64,000 bases of DNA from Gemmatimonadota bacterium (GCA_003223455.1 QHVE01000020.1:80430-144429); one strand, 5' to 3'. Positions 1 through 8,944 are shown, numbered from the stretch's first letter. Numbers and translations: made by a program. The notes: generated by a model from the letters alone, not told the origin.

Positions 1-117
1 CATGGCGGCGAGCACGGCCTGCTCGGCGTCCTCCGACCAGGGGGGACGCCGATCGCCGTAGGGGTCACGCCCCAGCGGGGCGGGCGCGATCGAGTATTCG
101 ACGGGCAAGCTGGACAT
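1..117 (-). CDS. dnaB: Replicative DNA helicase DnaB, N-terminal fragment (runs off the window)
   Basis: Only the first 39 codons are present. Reading the minus strand from the ATG at 117 gives a short variable leader followed by RRPPWSEDAEQAVLAAM, the conserved opening of the DnaB N-terminal domain (the PP.s.EAEqaVLgam signature). DnaB is the hexameric ATP-dependent helicase that unwinds the replication fork. The start overlaps the end of the uracil-DNA glycosylase gene by 53 bases in another frame, and GGGAAG sits just before the ATG as a possible ribosome site. It is the last visible gene of the yicC-gmk-rpoZ-coaBC-udg operon. Identification rests on one motif, so it is good but not certain. 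Confidence 0.8.
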   Translation of the reverse strand, partial: MSSLPVEYSIAPAPLGRDPYGDRRPPWSEDAEQAVLAAM

Positions 118-1087
118 CTTCCCAGGTAGGACGCTTCCAGGAGGGATTACGCAGGAGCGCGGCGGGATGGTACGTCACGATCAGCGGCACGCCGTAGTAG
201 CGGTGCACCTGGCCTCGCAGCTTGCCGATCGTGAGCTTGGTCTCGAGGAGAGTTTGGGCCGCGAAGGTGCCGAGCGCCAGTATCACCTTCGGTCGGACGA
301 GCTCGATCTGGCGAACCAGATAGGGCGAGCACGCGATGACCTCGTCCGGCATCGGATTCCGGTTACCGGGAGGACGATGCTTGAGGACATTCGCAATGAA
401 GACGTCCTCACGCTTCAGGTCGATGGCCGCGAGAATCTTGTTGAGCAACTGGCCGGCCTGACCGACGAATGGCTCTCCCTGCGCATCCTCGTTCGCGCCG
501 GGCGCCTCGCCGACGCACATGAAGTCGGCGTTCGGGTCTCCGACCCCAGGGACCGGGTTCAGCGCGGTGGCGTACAGCGGGCATCGGCGGCATGAGGCGA
601 CGACGTTGGCGATCTCCTCGAGCGTGTTCAGCTTCGCCGCCGGATCGTCGAACAACGCGCGGCTGGCCCCGCCGACGACGAGTCCGGCGGGAACATCCCC
701 GAGCGGCGATTCGGCGCCGGCGCCGGCCTGGGTTGTCGGGACGTGCTCGGCCTCGGACGGCGTCACGGGCGCCGTCGGCGGCTTGTCGACTCGTCGTGGC
801 ATTGGCTCCTCTCGCTCTGCGGCCTTCGGTCGCGGCGTGCTTTCCGGCGCGCCCCCCGCGGCCCGAATCGCCTCCCGCCAGTCGGCGGTGACCGGCGGCT
901 CGGCGCGTGGGCTTGCTGGCCGCTCCGGCCGATCTGGCCGCGAGCTCACGGGCGACTCGGGTGATCCCGCCTTCGCGCCGAGCAGGGCGAGTGCGTCGTC
1001 GACGCTCATCGAGTCGAGCACCAGCTCCGTCTCACCCAGGTCGCGTCGCTGTTCGAGGTAGCGACGCAACAACTCCCTAGCGTCCAC
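65..1087 (-). CDS. Uracil-DNA glycosylase, family 4 (iron-sulfur type)
   Basis: Removes uracil from DNA in base-excision repair. The C-terminal 200 residues are a typical family 4 UDG: CRRC (Cys166, Cys169, cluster ligands), the GEAPG uracil-binding motif, VFIANVLKHRPPGNR, and the late TYHPAALLRN motif with the catalytic-loop histidine. The first 140 residues are a Pro/Ala/Glu-rich, probably disordered extension often seen in this family as a DNA polymerase-related fusion in phage and high-GC bacteria. I chose the GTG at 1087 because it overlaps the coaBC stop by 11 bases and begins VDARELLRRYLEQRRDLGE, a plausible helix; the open frame continues upstream only as coaBC shadow. Neighbours are coaBC upstream and dnaB downstream. 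Confidence 0.9.
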   Translation of the reverse strand: MDARELLRRYLEQRRDLGETELVLDSMSVDDALALLGAKAGSPESPVSSRPDRPERPASPRAEPPVTADWREAIRAAGGAPESTPRPKAAEREEPMPRRVDKPPTAPVTPSEAEHVPTTQAGAGAESPLGDVPAGLVVGGASRALFDDPAAKLNTLEEIANVVASCRRCPLYATALNPVPGVGDPNADFMCVGEAPGANEDAQGEPFVGQAGQLLNKILAAIDLKREDVFIANVLKHRPPGNRNPMPDEVIACSPYLVRQIELVRPKVILALGTFAAQTLLETKLTIGKLRGQVHRYYGVPLIVTYHPAALLRNPSWKRPTWEDVQLARRILDRARPAGA

Positions 1088-2327
1088 GAAGCACTGCCTC
1101 CACTCGATCCAGGATCGCGTCCGCGACCTCGTGCTTGGTGAGCAGCGGCAGCCGCTCCGGCTCGTCGGTGCCGCGCGTGAAGATCGTGACGCGATTCGTG
1201 TCGACGGCGAAGCCAGCGCCGGCTTCGTTCGCATCGTTCAGCACGATGAGGTCGAGCGCCTTCGCATCGAGCTTGCGACGCGCATTGGCCACGACGTCGT
1301 CCGTCTCGAGCGCGAAGCCGACGACCACCGCGCCATTTCGCCGCGCAGATCGCGTGCTCGCGAGGATGTCGGGGTTCTCCGTCAGCGCGATCGAGCGCGC
1401 CGCACCGGTCTTCTTCAACTTGCTGGCGGAGACGTCGGCTGGGCGATAGTCGGCGGGCGCGGCGGCCATGACGAGCGCGTCCGACGCCGGGAGCTCACGT
1501 TCGATCGCGGCCTGCATCTCCGACGTGGATTCGACGGGCAGGTGACGCACACCGACGGGGATGGCCACGGCGAGCGGGCCAGCGACGAGCGTGACCTCGG
1601 CGCCGCGTCGCCACGCCGCCGCGGCGATCGCGGTGCCCATCCGTCCGGAGCTGTGGTTGGAGAGGAAGCGCACCGGGTCGATCGCCTCGCGCGTCGGCCC
1701 CGCCGTCACGAGCACATGACGGCCCGCGAGCGCGGAGCCGCGATCCTCCAGCAGGCGTCCGACGTGTGCGAGGATGGTCTCCGGCTCCGGCATGCGGCCC
1801 GGGCCACTGCCTTCGCCCGCGGCGAGCATTCCCTCGTCGGGATCGAGCAGGCGATACCCGAGCTGACGCAGGTGCACCGCGTTCGCCTGCGTCTGCTTGT
1901 GCGCCCACATGCGGTCGTTCATCGCGGGGACGAGCAGCACGGGCGCCTGGGTCGCGAGCAGGCACGCCGTGAGCAGGTCGTCCGCCTGTCCCGCAGCCGC
2001 GCGGGCCATGAAGTCCGCCGTCGCCGGCGCGACCACGACGGCGTGCGCGGCGCGCGCGAGTTGGATGTGGTCGAGCGCGCGGCCCGGATCGAACAGTCCG
2101 GTGTGAACGGGCCGCCCCGTGAGAGCCTCGAAGGTCACCGCGCCGACGAACTCGGTCGCGGCCCGCGTCATCACGACGTCCACTTCGGCTCCTGCTTTCG
2201 ACAAGAGCCGTGCGAGCCACGCGGTCTTGTAGCTCGCGATCCCTCCCGCGACGCCGAGCAGCACGCGCCGAGTGGCGAACGGGCGGAGCGGAGGCTCGGT
2301 CACGCGCGTGGAGGCGACGAGCCGCAC
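1077..2327 (-). CDS. coaBC: Bifunctional phosphopantothenoylcysteine decarboxylase / phosphopantothenate-cysteine ligase
   Basis: Two consecutive steps of coenzyme A synthesis. The N-terminal flavoprotein (CoaC) half shows VLLGVAGGIASYK, the HIQLARAA active-site histidine segment, and PAMNDRMW, the family PXMNXXMW motif; the C-terminal CoaB half begins near LAGRHVLVTAGPTREAIDPVRFLSNHSSGRMG and includes KLKKTG with the ligase lysine. Length (416 aa) is usual. The first possible start is GTG 2327; a second GTG at 2303 directly before TEPPLRPFATRRVLLGV is equally plausible. It follows rpoZ by 22 bases, and a perfect hairpin lies over the first start. Cytoplasmic. Confidence 0.95.
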   Translation of the reverse strand: MRLVASTRVTEPPLRPFATRRVLLGVAGGIASYKTAWLARLLSKAGAEVDVVMTRAATEFVGAVTFEALTGRPVHTGLFDPGRALDHIQLARAAHAVVVAPATADFMARAAAGQADDLLTACLLATQAPVLLVPAMNDRMWAHKQTQANAVHLRQLGYRLLDPDEGMLAAGEGSGPGRMPEPETILAHVGRLLEDRGSALAGRHVLVTAGPTREAIDPVRFLSNHSSGRMGTAIAAAAWRRGAEVTLVAGPLAVAIPVGVRHLPVESTSEMQAAIERELPASDALVMAAAPADYRPADVSASKLKKTGAARSIALTENPDILASTRSARRNGAVVVGFALETDDVVANARRKLDAKALDLIVLNDANEAGAGFAVDTNRVTIFTRGTDEPERLPLLTKHEVADAILDRVEAVLRGR

Positions 2328-2341
2328 CGATGCGGTGCGGC
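2321..2341 (-). promoter_or_regulatory. Perfect 9-bp hairpin over the coaBC translation start
   Basis: GCCGCACCG and CGGTGCGGC form a perfect inverted repeat around a 3-base loop. It begins nine bases after the rpoZ stop and covers the GTG at 2327. There is no T-run after it, so it is not a convincing terminator; it could instead limit translation from the first coaBC start or stabilise the rpoZ end. Function is inference. Confidence 0.45.
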
Positions 2342-2349
2342 TCGCGACG

Positions 2350-2559
2350 TCACTCTGAGGTGCGACGACGCGGAACGACGCGATAGTCGATGTCGCCCTT
2401 GGCGAGCTCCTCGAGCGAACGCGTCGTCAGCTTCTTGTCGCGCGACGCCGAGCCGCCAGGGAATTCGTTCAGGGCACGTGCATACTTCGCGGCCACGAGG
2501 ACGCCAAGGTACTTGTTTGCCGAATGCTCGGCGATCTCGACCGGTGTGAAGACTCGCAT
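2350..2559 (-). CDS. rpoZ: DNA-directed RNA polymerase omega subunit
   Basis: Small RNA polymerase subunit that helps fold and assemble beta-prime. The 69-residue protein has the omega pattern: NKYLGVLVAAKYARALNE, then the turn and KKLTTRSLEELAKGDIDYRVV at the C-terminus. Length is within the usual 60-90 range. It lies between gmk (10 bases upstream) and coaBC, the gmk-rpoZ-coaBC order seen across many bacterial phyla, which strengthens the call. Transcribed from the yicC promoter. Confidence 0.93.
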   Translation of the reverse strand: MRVFTPVEIAEHSANKYLGVLVAAKYARALNEFPGGSASRDKKLTTRSLEELAKGDIDYRVVPRRRTSE

Positions 2560-2569
2560 GACTCGTTGA

Positions 2570-3211
2570 TCAGGGTGAGGAGTTCTCGATCTCTTGCTCG
2601 AGCCGCTCGATGAGCAGCCCGACCTGCTGTCGGAGATTCTTCAGTCGCTCTCGACTCACGACTTCGGCGTCGATGATCGACTCGACGCTCGACACGGCGC
2701 GTTCGAGCTCGTCGTTCATGACCACGTACTCGTACTCGTCCACCTGCTGAAGTTCCTGCAGTGCCGATTGGAGCCGTGCCGCGAGCTGCGCCGGACTCTC
2801 CGTCATGCGCCCCCGCAACCGCTCCAGCAGCACCTCCGCCGACGGTGGAAGGATGAAGATGGTCACGGAGAGGGGAAAGGCACGAATGAACTGCACCGCG
2901 CCCTGCACGTCGATGTCCATCACGACATGGCGCCCTTCGCGCATCACCTGCTCTACCTCGTCCCGCAGCGTCCCGTAGAGGTTCCCGTGCACCTCGGCGG
3001 ATTCCGCGAACGCCCCCTGCTCCCGCTTGGCGATGAACTCGGCGCGGCTGATGAAATAGTAATCACGCCCCGCCACTTCGCCCGGTCGGGGCGCCCGCGT
3101 CGTGCACGACACGGAATAGCCGAGGTCCGGCCTCCGCGCGAGCAGCATGCGGGCGATGGTCGTCTTGCCACCGCCGCTGGGTGCACTGAGGATCACCGGA
3201 AACGGACTCAC
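2570..3211 (-). CDS. gmk: Guanylate kinase
   Basis: Converts GMP and ATP to GDP and ADP. The 213-residue sequence has the P-loop APSGGGKTT at residues 10-18, SVSCTTRAPRPGEVAGRDYYF (GMP-binding region) and the VVMDIDVQGA Walker-B-like strand. The start is GTG 3211, overlapping the yicC stop as GTGA, so translation is probably coupled. Sits between yicC and rpoZ, a classic arrangement. The acidic/hydrophobic C-terminal helix (LIERLEQEIE) is slightly longer than average. Cytoplasmic. Confidence 0.96.
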   Translation of the reverse strand: MSPFPVILSAPSGGGKTTIARMLLARRPDLGYSVSCTTRAPRPGEVAGRDYYFISRAEFIAKREQGAFAESAEVHGNLYGTLRDEVEQVMREGRHVVMDIDVQGAVQFIRAFPLSVTIFILPPSAEVLLERLRGRMTESPAQLAARLQSALQELQQVDEYEYVVMNDELERAVSSVESIIDAEVVSRERLKNLRQQVGLLIERLEQEIENSSP

Positions 3212-4089
3212 TCGAGGTTTTCCACCTGCTCGCGGATTCGCTCGAGCTCCTCCTTGATCAGCAGCACGTCGGCGACGATCGCCCCGTCGTTCCCCTTGCT
3301 TCCCGTCGTATTCGCCTCGCGCAGCATCTCCTGGAGGAGAAACCCGAGTCGCTTGCCGACACCGTCAGGCTGAGGGGCGCCGAGCGCGCCGCGGAATGCC
3401 GTGATGTGCCCGCGGAAGCGTGACAGCTCCTCGGCCACGTCGAGCCGGTCGGCGAGCAGGGCGATCTCCTGGGCCAGCCGATGCTCGTCCACGTCGACGC
3501 CGGCAGCGAGGTCGCGCACGGCCAGCCGCAGCCGTTCGCGCTGCTCGACCACGCGCTGCGGCGCGCGTGCAGCGATGCGATCCAGCGCCTCCTCGATGAT
3601 GTGGAGTCGCTCGTCGAGATAGGTGGCGAGTCGCAATCCTTCCTCGCCACGCATCTGGAGAAGCGCATCGACGGCGCGGTCGACGATCCCCAGCAGTGCG
3701 GGTCCGGCCTCCGCCGGGAGCTCCTCGCGGGCGGTGCCCGAGAATACGTCGTGCAGCCGGAGCACCGTGCCGACGTCGAGCGTGCGATCCAGATCGTAGC
3801 GCTCCTGAAGCGCTCGAAGCTGGGTCACGTAGGCGGCGAAGCGTGCCTCGTCGATCGGGCTCGCCTGGTCTTCCCCTTCCCGATCGAAGCGTGCGCCGAC
3901 GGTGACGTGTCCTCGGCTGACCTTGCGTCTCAGCGCCTCTCGCACGTCCGATTCCCATCGTGAGAGCACGTTGGGCAGCTTGATGGACGGGCTGAAGAAG
4001 CGATGGTTCACCGAGCGGATCTCGACGCTCACGCGTCCTCCGCCGACCACGCCGTCGGCTGCGCCGAACCCCGTCATGCTCCGTATCAT
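3208..4089 (-). CDS. yicC: YicC-family endoribonuclease
   Basis: YicC proteins are divalent-metal-dependent endoribonucleases implicated in small-RNA turnover in E. coli. The protein starts with the invariant MIRSMTGFG, has SVEIRSVNHRFF and the C-terminal DUF1732 block (KRLGFLLQEMLREANTTGSKGNDGAIVADVLLIKEELERIREQVENLE, here described by its ends only). Length 293 aa is normal. First gene of the housekeeping operon: a strong promoter lies 13-41 bases upstream of the start codon, so the mRNA leader would be only about 6 nt. Identification is firm; the exact biological substrate in this organism is unknown. Confidence 0.94.
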   Translation of the reverse strand: MIRSMTGFGAADGVVGGGRVSVEIRSVNHRFFSPSIKLPNVLSRWESDVREALRRKVSRGHVTVGARFDREGEDQASPIDEARFAAYVTQLRALQERYDLDRTLDVGTVLRLHDVFSGTAREELPAEAGPALLGIVDRAVDALLQMRGEEGLRLATYLDERLHIIEEALDRIAARAPQRVVEQRERLRLAVRDLAAGVDVDEHRLAQEIALLADRLDVAEELSRFRGHITAFRGALGAPQPDGVGKRLGFLLQEMLREANTTGSKGNDGAIVADVLLIKEELERIREQVENLE

Positions 4090-4101
4090 ATCGAGCCGCG
4101 T

Positions 4102-4130
4102 AAGTTACGGCGTGACAACGAGATTGTCAA
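4102..4130 (-). promoter_or_regulatory. Sigma70-type promoter for yicC-gmk-rpoZ-coaBC-udg-dnaB
   Basis: On the minus strand TTGACA (4130-4125), a 17-bp spacer, then TAACTT (4107-4102). The -35 overlaps the stop codon of the preceding TonB-plug gene. The expected +1 near 4095 is only about six bases before the yicC ATG, so the transcript would be almost leaderless. Confidence 0.75.
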
Positions 4131-6193
4131 TTCCAGAATTCCCATCGCACGCCGTAGAACTGGGTCTGGCGCGGCATCTGGAAGCCCGGCACCAGCTCGT
4201 AGCGCTGTTGAAGGAGGTTCCGGAACTGATACGAGATGACCGCGGTCTGGATGCGGATCTCGAGCTTGAAGGCGACCGTTCGGATGTCGCCCGTCGTGCG
4301 CACGGAGTCTTCGCCCAGGGGGAATCGCACGCTCGAGCGGTATTCGTGAGCGAGCGACGTCAACAGGCCGAAGTTACCCCTCGGGAAGCGATCGAGCAGG
4401 TTCGTCTGGATGAACAGCTCGGCGCGCGATTGGTACCTGGGGCGGTAGAAGCCCGTGGTGTCACCCCAGTCGATCCCCCAGGCGTCGGCGTAGAGCGCTT
4501 TCCAGAGCCTTCCGCGCACGGCGACGGTTCGCGCCGTGGCTTCGTCCTCGATCCGCACCGACGTGCCGACGAGGGTATCCCGGATGATCTCTCCCGGCGG
4601 AATGAGTGTCGTCGCGCCGCGGCGAATCACGCCACCGCTGATCCAGACATCTCCCAGTCGGATCCCCGCCTCGGCGCGGAGGTTCGAGCTCGCGGCGAGG
4701 GCGTAGCGAGCGACTTCGAGGCTGTCGAAGCCCTTGTAGAAGTAGACGGGACCTGGCAGGTACGCGCCCGACTCGTCGATCGTGCGGCCACCGATCGTGT
4801 CCCCGAGCACACGTTCGAAGGTTCCGCTGCCGGTGCGCGACGTGCTCGCGAGCAACGCGATGCGCGACAGCGGCGTGAAGCGCGCAGTGGCCTCGAAGCG
4901 TGATGGACTGAGTGGACTGCTCGCTTCCCCGAACAGTGATACGGCGACCAGCGGCAGTTCGGCAGACGCACGAGCGAAGGGGCTCGACGACGCCCTCCCA
5001 CGCTGGACGCGAAGTCGTTCCGCGGCGCTCACGCGGAAGGGGCCGCGCGTCACACCGGCCGCGGCGATGTATTGCCCGACGTATGTGGTGGAGTCGGGCA
5101 CCGACGTCGTATCGGCAGCGCCGAGCGTCGAGGCGAAGTCGTTGGACTCGCGGGGCGACAACCGGAAGCTGTTCGACGTCGCCATGAGCTGTACCCAGCG
5201 ACCACGTTCGGGATCGCCGTTACCCACCCGCGCGTACGCCGTGGTCCGCTGCGCTTCCAGATCGGCAATGGTATCGACCGTCTGGTCCCTGTTTCCGAAG
5301 CCGACCCATGGTGCGCGATTGCGGCCGCTGCGTTGGGCGAACAGATCGACGCTCCACGGTCCATGTGTCGTTCCGGCCCGCAGCATGAGATTCAACACGT
5401 CCGACGACGGAAGCGCGCGAATCGGCTGCGTGCTGAACTGCTCGGCCGCGAGCTGAAACACTTCGCCATGAGCGAACCGTCGTCCGAAGAATGCGCGATA
5501 GAGATTCGTGTTCTGATCGCCCGTGGCGACGTCGGCGCGCGTGTACGGCGTCGTGCGATCGACCCGCCACGTTCGCGCGTACACCCGTACTTCGTCTGCC
5601 GCACGCTCGATGCGCAGCTCCTCGAGTGACAGCAGCGGAAGATCATTCGGCGACGGGGCGCCGCGCTGTCGCGGATCGAGCGGATCGAGCTCCACGCCAT
5701 CGAGAAACAGCCGGAATCGTCGAACGCTGCCGAGCACGGCGACTGCTGCGGGCGCGCCGACCCATCCCGCGGTGAACTCGGTGAGCCCAGGCACCCGCCC
5801 GAGCAAGTCACTGATCGTGAGCGCGCCTGTCGCGAACAGGGCGGCTCGATCGTAGATGCGCGCGGGACCGATCTCGATGATCGGCGCCAGCGGCGCGCGC
5901 GTGAGCGGAGGCTTTATCGTATCGGTGGAAGCCTTCGCCTTCACGGCGCGTGTCGTGTCGCCACGGGGAATCGAATCGGCGCGCGGCGGCAGAGGGATAC
6001 GGAGCGTATCGCGACCAACGGGCCGTCTCGGCACGCGCGTGGTGTCGACACGTGTCGGCAGCGTGTCGCGCCGACCGGCGACCGTGTCGCGCTTCACTGG
6101 AACTTGCGCCCGGCTCGATGCTGGAAAAACGGCCCCGGCGCACGCGCCGAGGCCAACGATGAGGAGGGTCCGCCGGACGAGGCCTGGCGTCAC
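4127..6193 (-). CDS. TonB-dependent receptor plug-domain outer-membrane protein
   Basis: Predicted outer-membrane barrel with a plug domain. A signal peptide (VRRTLLIVGLGACAGAVFP, ending SSRAQ) is followed by a 70-residue linker rich in Arg-Asp-Thr repeats and proline, then a plug-like domain at about residues 100-200 (ISDLLGRVPGLTEF, FRLFLDGVELDPLDPR, LLSLEELRIERAADEVRVY). The rest is aromatic/polar alternating strands of a barrel ending in a terminal aromatic-rich strand (YGVRWEFWN). At 688 aa it is on the short side for a full transporter. The GTG at 6193 forms a GTGA overlap with pepA, with GAGGGG upstream. Substrate unknown; it may be a porin-like plug protein rather than an importer. 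Confidence 0.75.
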   Translation of the reverse strand: MTPGLVRRTLLIVGLGACAGAVFPASSRAQVPVKRDTVAGRRDTLPTRVDTTRVPRRPVGRDTLRIPLPPRADSIPRGDTTRAVKAKASTDTIKPPLTRAPLAPIIEIGPARIYDRAALFATGALTISDLLGRVPGLTEFTAGWVGAPAAVAVLGSVRRFRLFLDGVELDPLDPRQRGAPSPNDLPLLSLEELRIERAADEVRVYARTWRVDRTTPYTRADVATGDQNTNLYRAFFGRRFAHGEVFQLAAEQFSTQPIRALPSSDVLNLMLRAGTTHGPWSVDLFAQRSGRNRAPWVGFGNRDQTVDTIADLEAQRTTAYARVGNGDPERGRWVQLMATSNSFRLSPRESNDFASTLGAADTTSVPDSTTYVGQYIAAAGVTRGPFRVSAAERLRVQRGRASSSPFARASAELPLVAVSLFGEASSPLSPSRFEATARFTPLSRIALLASTSRTGSGTFERVLGDTIGGRTIDESGAYLPGPVYFYKGFDSLEVARYALAASSNLRAEAGIRLGDVWISGGVIRRGATTLIPPGEIIRDTLVGTSVRIEDEATARTVAVRGRLWKALYADAWGIDWGDTTGFYRPRYQSRAELFIQTNLLDRFPRGNFGLLTSLAHEYRSSVRFPLGEDSVRTTGDIRTVAFKLEIRIQTAVISYQFRNLLQQRYELVPGFQMPRQTQFYGVRWEFWN

Positions 6194-7656
6194 CCAGCTC
6201 GTCCCCTCACGAACTCGACGAACGTGCCGACGGGCACGCCAGTCGGTCCGCGCGGAACCGTTCCGAGATCGGCTTCCGTATATGCCGTGCCGGCGATGTC
6301 GAGATGCACCCAGGGATAGCCGTCGGCGAACTCCTTGAGGAAGAGCGCGGCGGTGATCGTTCCCGCAGGGCGTCCGCCCGAGTTCTTGATGTCGGCGACG
6401 TCCGACTTGATCAGCTCCTTGAAGTCGTCCCACATGGGAAGCTCCCACCCCGGCTCCCCTGCGCGTGTCCCCGCAGCGAGCACTTCGCGAACGACCCCCG
6501 CATCGTTCCCCATGATGCCGGAGGCGGTGTGGCCCAGCGCGATGACGCAGGCGCCGGTGAGCGTCGCGGCATCGAGCACCGCGGCCGGCTCGTAGCGAGC
6601 GGCGTACGACAGCACGTCGGCGAGTACGAGGCGTCCCTCGGCGTCGGTGTTGATGATCTCGATGAACTTTCCCGACATGCTGCGAACGACGTCGCCCGGC
6701 TTCACCGCGGTGCCGGAGGGCATGTTCGTGGTGGATCCGACGAGACCGACGACGTTGATCGGCAGTCGCAGCCGCGCGATCGCTTCCATCGCTCCGAGCA
6801 CGCCGGCCGCACCGCACATGTCGAACTTCATCCACTCCATCCCCTGTGCGGGCTTGATGGAGATGCCCCCGCTGTCGAAGCAGAGTCCCTTCCCCACGAG
6901 CGCCACGGGCTTCGTGCCAGCGGCGCCCCCGTTGTACTCGAGGACGATGAGCTTCGGGTCCTGCGGCGTCCCCTGTGCGACGCAGAGGAAGCTGCCCATC
7001 CCCTCGCGCTCCATCTCCGCGCGGCCGAGCACCGTGACGCCGAGCCCGTGGCGGGCGGCGATGTCGCGCGCCGTCTCGGCGAGGAAGTCCGGAGTGCAGA
7101 GATTTCCCGGCATCATTCCGAGCGTTCGCGCGAGCGCGTGCCCTTCGGCGATCGCACGGCCGTTCTCGAGCCCTCGCTCGTCCGCGGCGACGATGACCGC
7201 TTCGGTGAGGGGCGCACGGCGCTCCTCTTCAGGTGGCGGCGTCTTCGTGTCCGTGTAGTCCCACGCGCCCGCGGCCAGGCCGACGGCGACGGCTTCCGTC
7301 TCGTCGCGACTCAGTGTGCCCGCATAAAAGGCGAGCCGACCGACACCCATGCGGCCGGCCTGTCGCGCCGCAAGCGCGCCGGCGCGTCGCAGCGCGGAGG
7401 CGCGCTCGGTGATCTTGCCCAGTCCGACGAGCAGCACGCGCGCCGGGCCGGCGCTTCCCCCGCCAAGATGCAGTGTCTCGTCGCGGGCGGCGCGAAAGTC
7501 ACGACGGTTGAGGAATCGCGTCAGCGCACCCCCGAGCACGCCGTCGAGCGCCGTGAGTCGCTCGTCCGGGGCCTCCCCCGATGCGAGCGCGACGACCAGC
7601 AAAGGCGCGTCGAGCGCGGCAAGCTCGGCCCGCCCCGCGGAAAGACTCAGCGTCAT
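6190..7656 (-). CDS. pepA: Leucyl aminopeptidase (M17 family)
   Basis: Two-metal cytosolic aminopeptidase that removes N-terminal residues from peptides. The C-terminal catalytic half shows [16 protein letters not shown] (metal and catalytic Lys region), [12 protein letters not shown], and the family signature NTDAEGRL, followed by [17 protein letters not shown]. The N-terminal macrodomain-like half (about residues 1-170) is typical. Length 488 aa is standard. It starts 34 bases after the end of icd and is coupled by GTGA overlap to the TonB-plug gene, suggesting the two are co-transcribed; whether peptide use links them functionally is inference. Confidence 0.95.
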   Translation of the reverse strand: MTLSLSAGRAELAALDAPLLVVALASGEAPDERLTALDGVLGGALTRFLNRRDFRAARDETLHLGGGSAGPARVLLVGLGKITERASALRRAGALAARQAGRMGVGRLAFYAGTLSRDETEAVAVGLAAGAWDYTDTKTPPPEEERRAPLTEAVIVAADERGLENGRAIAEGHALARTLGMMPGNLCTPDFLAETARDIAARHGLGVTVLGRAEMEREGMGSFLCVAQGTPQDPKLIVLEYNGGAAGTKPVALVGKGLCFDSGGISIKPAQGMEWMKFDMCGAAGVLGAMEAIARLRLPINVVGLVGSTTNMPSGTAVKPGDVVRSMSGKFIEIINTDAEGRLVLADVLSYAARYEPAAVLDAATLTGACVIALGHTASGIMGNDAGVVREVLAAGTRAGEPGWELPMWDDFKELIKSDVADIKNSGGRPAGTITAALFLKEFADGYPWVHLDIAGTAYTEADLGTVPRGPTGVPVGTFVEFVRGRAG

Positions 7657-7690
7657 GGTACCTGGTGGAAGCGGTGGCGGGTCGGGCGCG

Positions 7691-8903
7691 TCAGGCGCCC
7701 ATTCCTTTGATGATCTGGTCGCCGAACGCCGAGGTGCTCACCTCGGTGGCGCCGGGCATCTGGCGCGCGAGATCGTACGTGACGCGCTTGCTCTTGATCG
7801 CGTTCTCGAGGCCCGATACGATCAGCTTTCCGACTTCCTTCCAGCCCATGTACTCGAACATCATCACCCCCGAGAGGATGACGCTCCCCGGGTTGATCTT
7901 GTCGAGGTTCGCGTACTTGGGCGCGGTGCCGTGCGTCGCCTCGAACACGGCCGAGCCCGCCGGTCAGCGCCGCGGCGGCGTCGGAGATGTAGTCGCCGTT
8001 GAGGTTCGGCGTCGCGATCACGTCGTACTCGTCGGGACGCAGCAAGAGCTGCTGGAACATCGCGTCGGCGATGCGGTCCTTCACGATCAGGCAGTCGGCG
8101 CGCGACGAACCGCCCGCCTTCGAGAAGTCCGCCTCGGTCACCGTTTGCCCCGGGAACGCCTTGGCGGCTTCGTCGTAGCCCCAATCGCGAAAGGCGCCCT
8201 CGGTGAACTTCATGATGTTGCCCTTGTGCACGAGCGTCAGCGATTTGCGGTCGTTCTCCAGCGCGTAACGCGCGGCCATGTTCACGAGGCGGCGCGAGCC
8301 GAACTCCGACATCGGTTTGATGCCGAGCGCCGAGTGCGCGCGGATGTCCTTGCCGAACTTCGTGTGAATGAACTCGATGAGCGCATCGGCCTCGGGCGAC
8401 CCCGCCTTCCACTCGATGCCGGCGTAGACGTCCTCCGTGTTCTCGCGGAAGATGACGACGTTGAGCTTCTCGGGCTCCTTCATCGGGTTGCCGACGCCCT
8501 CGAAATAGCGCACCGGCCGGATGCAGGCGTAGAGATCGAGGACCTGCCGCAGCGTGACATTGAGCGATCGGATGCCCCCGCCGACCGGCGTCGAGAGCGG
8601 ACCCTTGATCGAGACACGGAATTCCTTGAACGCCTCCAGGGTCTCGTCGGGCAGCCACTCACCCGTCTTCGCGTGGGACTCCTCGCCCGCGTACACCTTC
8701 ATCCACGATACTTTGCGCTCGCCGCCATACGCCTTCTCGATGGCGGCGTCGAAGACGCGAACGGAGGCGCGCCAGATGTCGGGGCCGGTGCCGTCGCCTT
8801 CGACGAAGGGGATGACCGGGTTAGTGGGGACGCTGAGGGCGTTCTGCTCGAACGCGATCGCCTCGCCCTCGGACGGGCGCGACGCGAAGCGGTAGCTGGC
8901 CAT
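7691..8903 (-). pseudogene. icd: NADP-dependent isocitrate dehydrogenase, disrupted by an internal deletion and frameshift
   Basis: TCA-cycle enzyme making 2-oxoglutarate. The first 317 codons (from ATG 8903) match a prokaryotic Icd: [36 protein letters not shown] (isocitrate-binding Ser/Arg), [34 protein letters not shown]. The frame then breaks near 7950; the remaining protein, [23 protein letters not shown] through the end at 7691, continues in another frame. Between GLG and AVFEATHG the usual cofactor-loop residues (approximately APGANIG and a few more) are absent, about 12 codons by family comparison, so a deletion of 35 or 38 nt fits rather than a single-base slip. Could be genuine inactivation or an assembly error in an otherwise essential gene. 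Confidence 0.85.
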
Positions 8904-8944
8904 TCGATTCTGCGGTGTCTGTGTGGGGTGCGTGGAGCCCGGGA

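Noticed and set aside
1131-2549. Long plus-strand open frame (472 codons) opposite coaBC and rpoZ
   Set aside because: His/Arg/Asp-rich antisense shadow of coaBC and rpoZ with no recognisable domain.
7940-7965. Programmed ribosomal frameshift in icd
   Set aside because: About 12 conserved codons are absent as well, so a frameshift alone would not restore the enzyme, and no slippery heptamer is seen.
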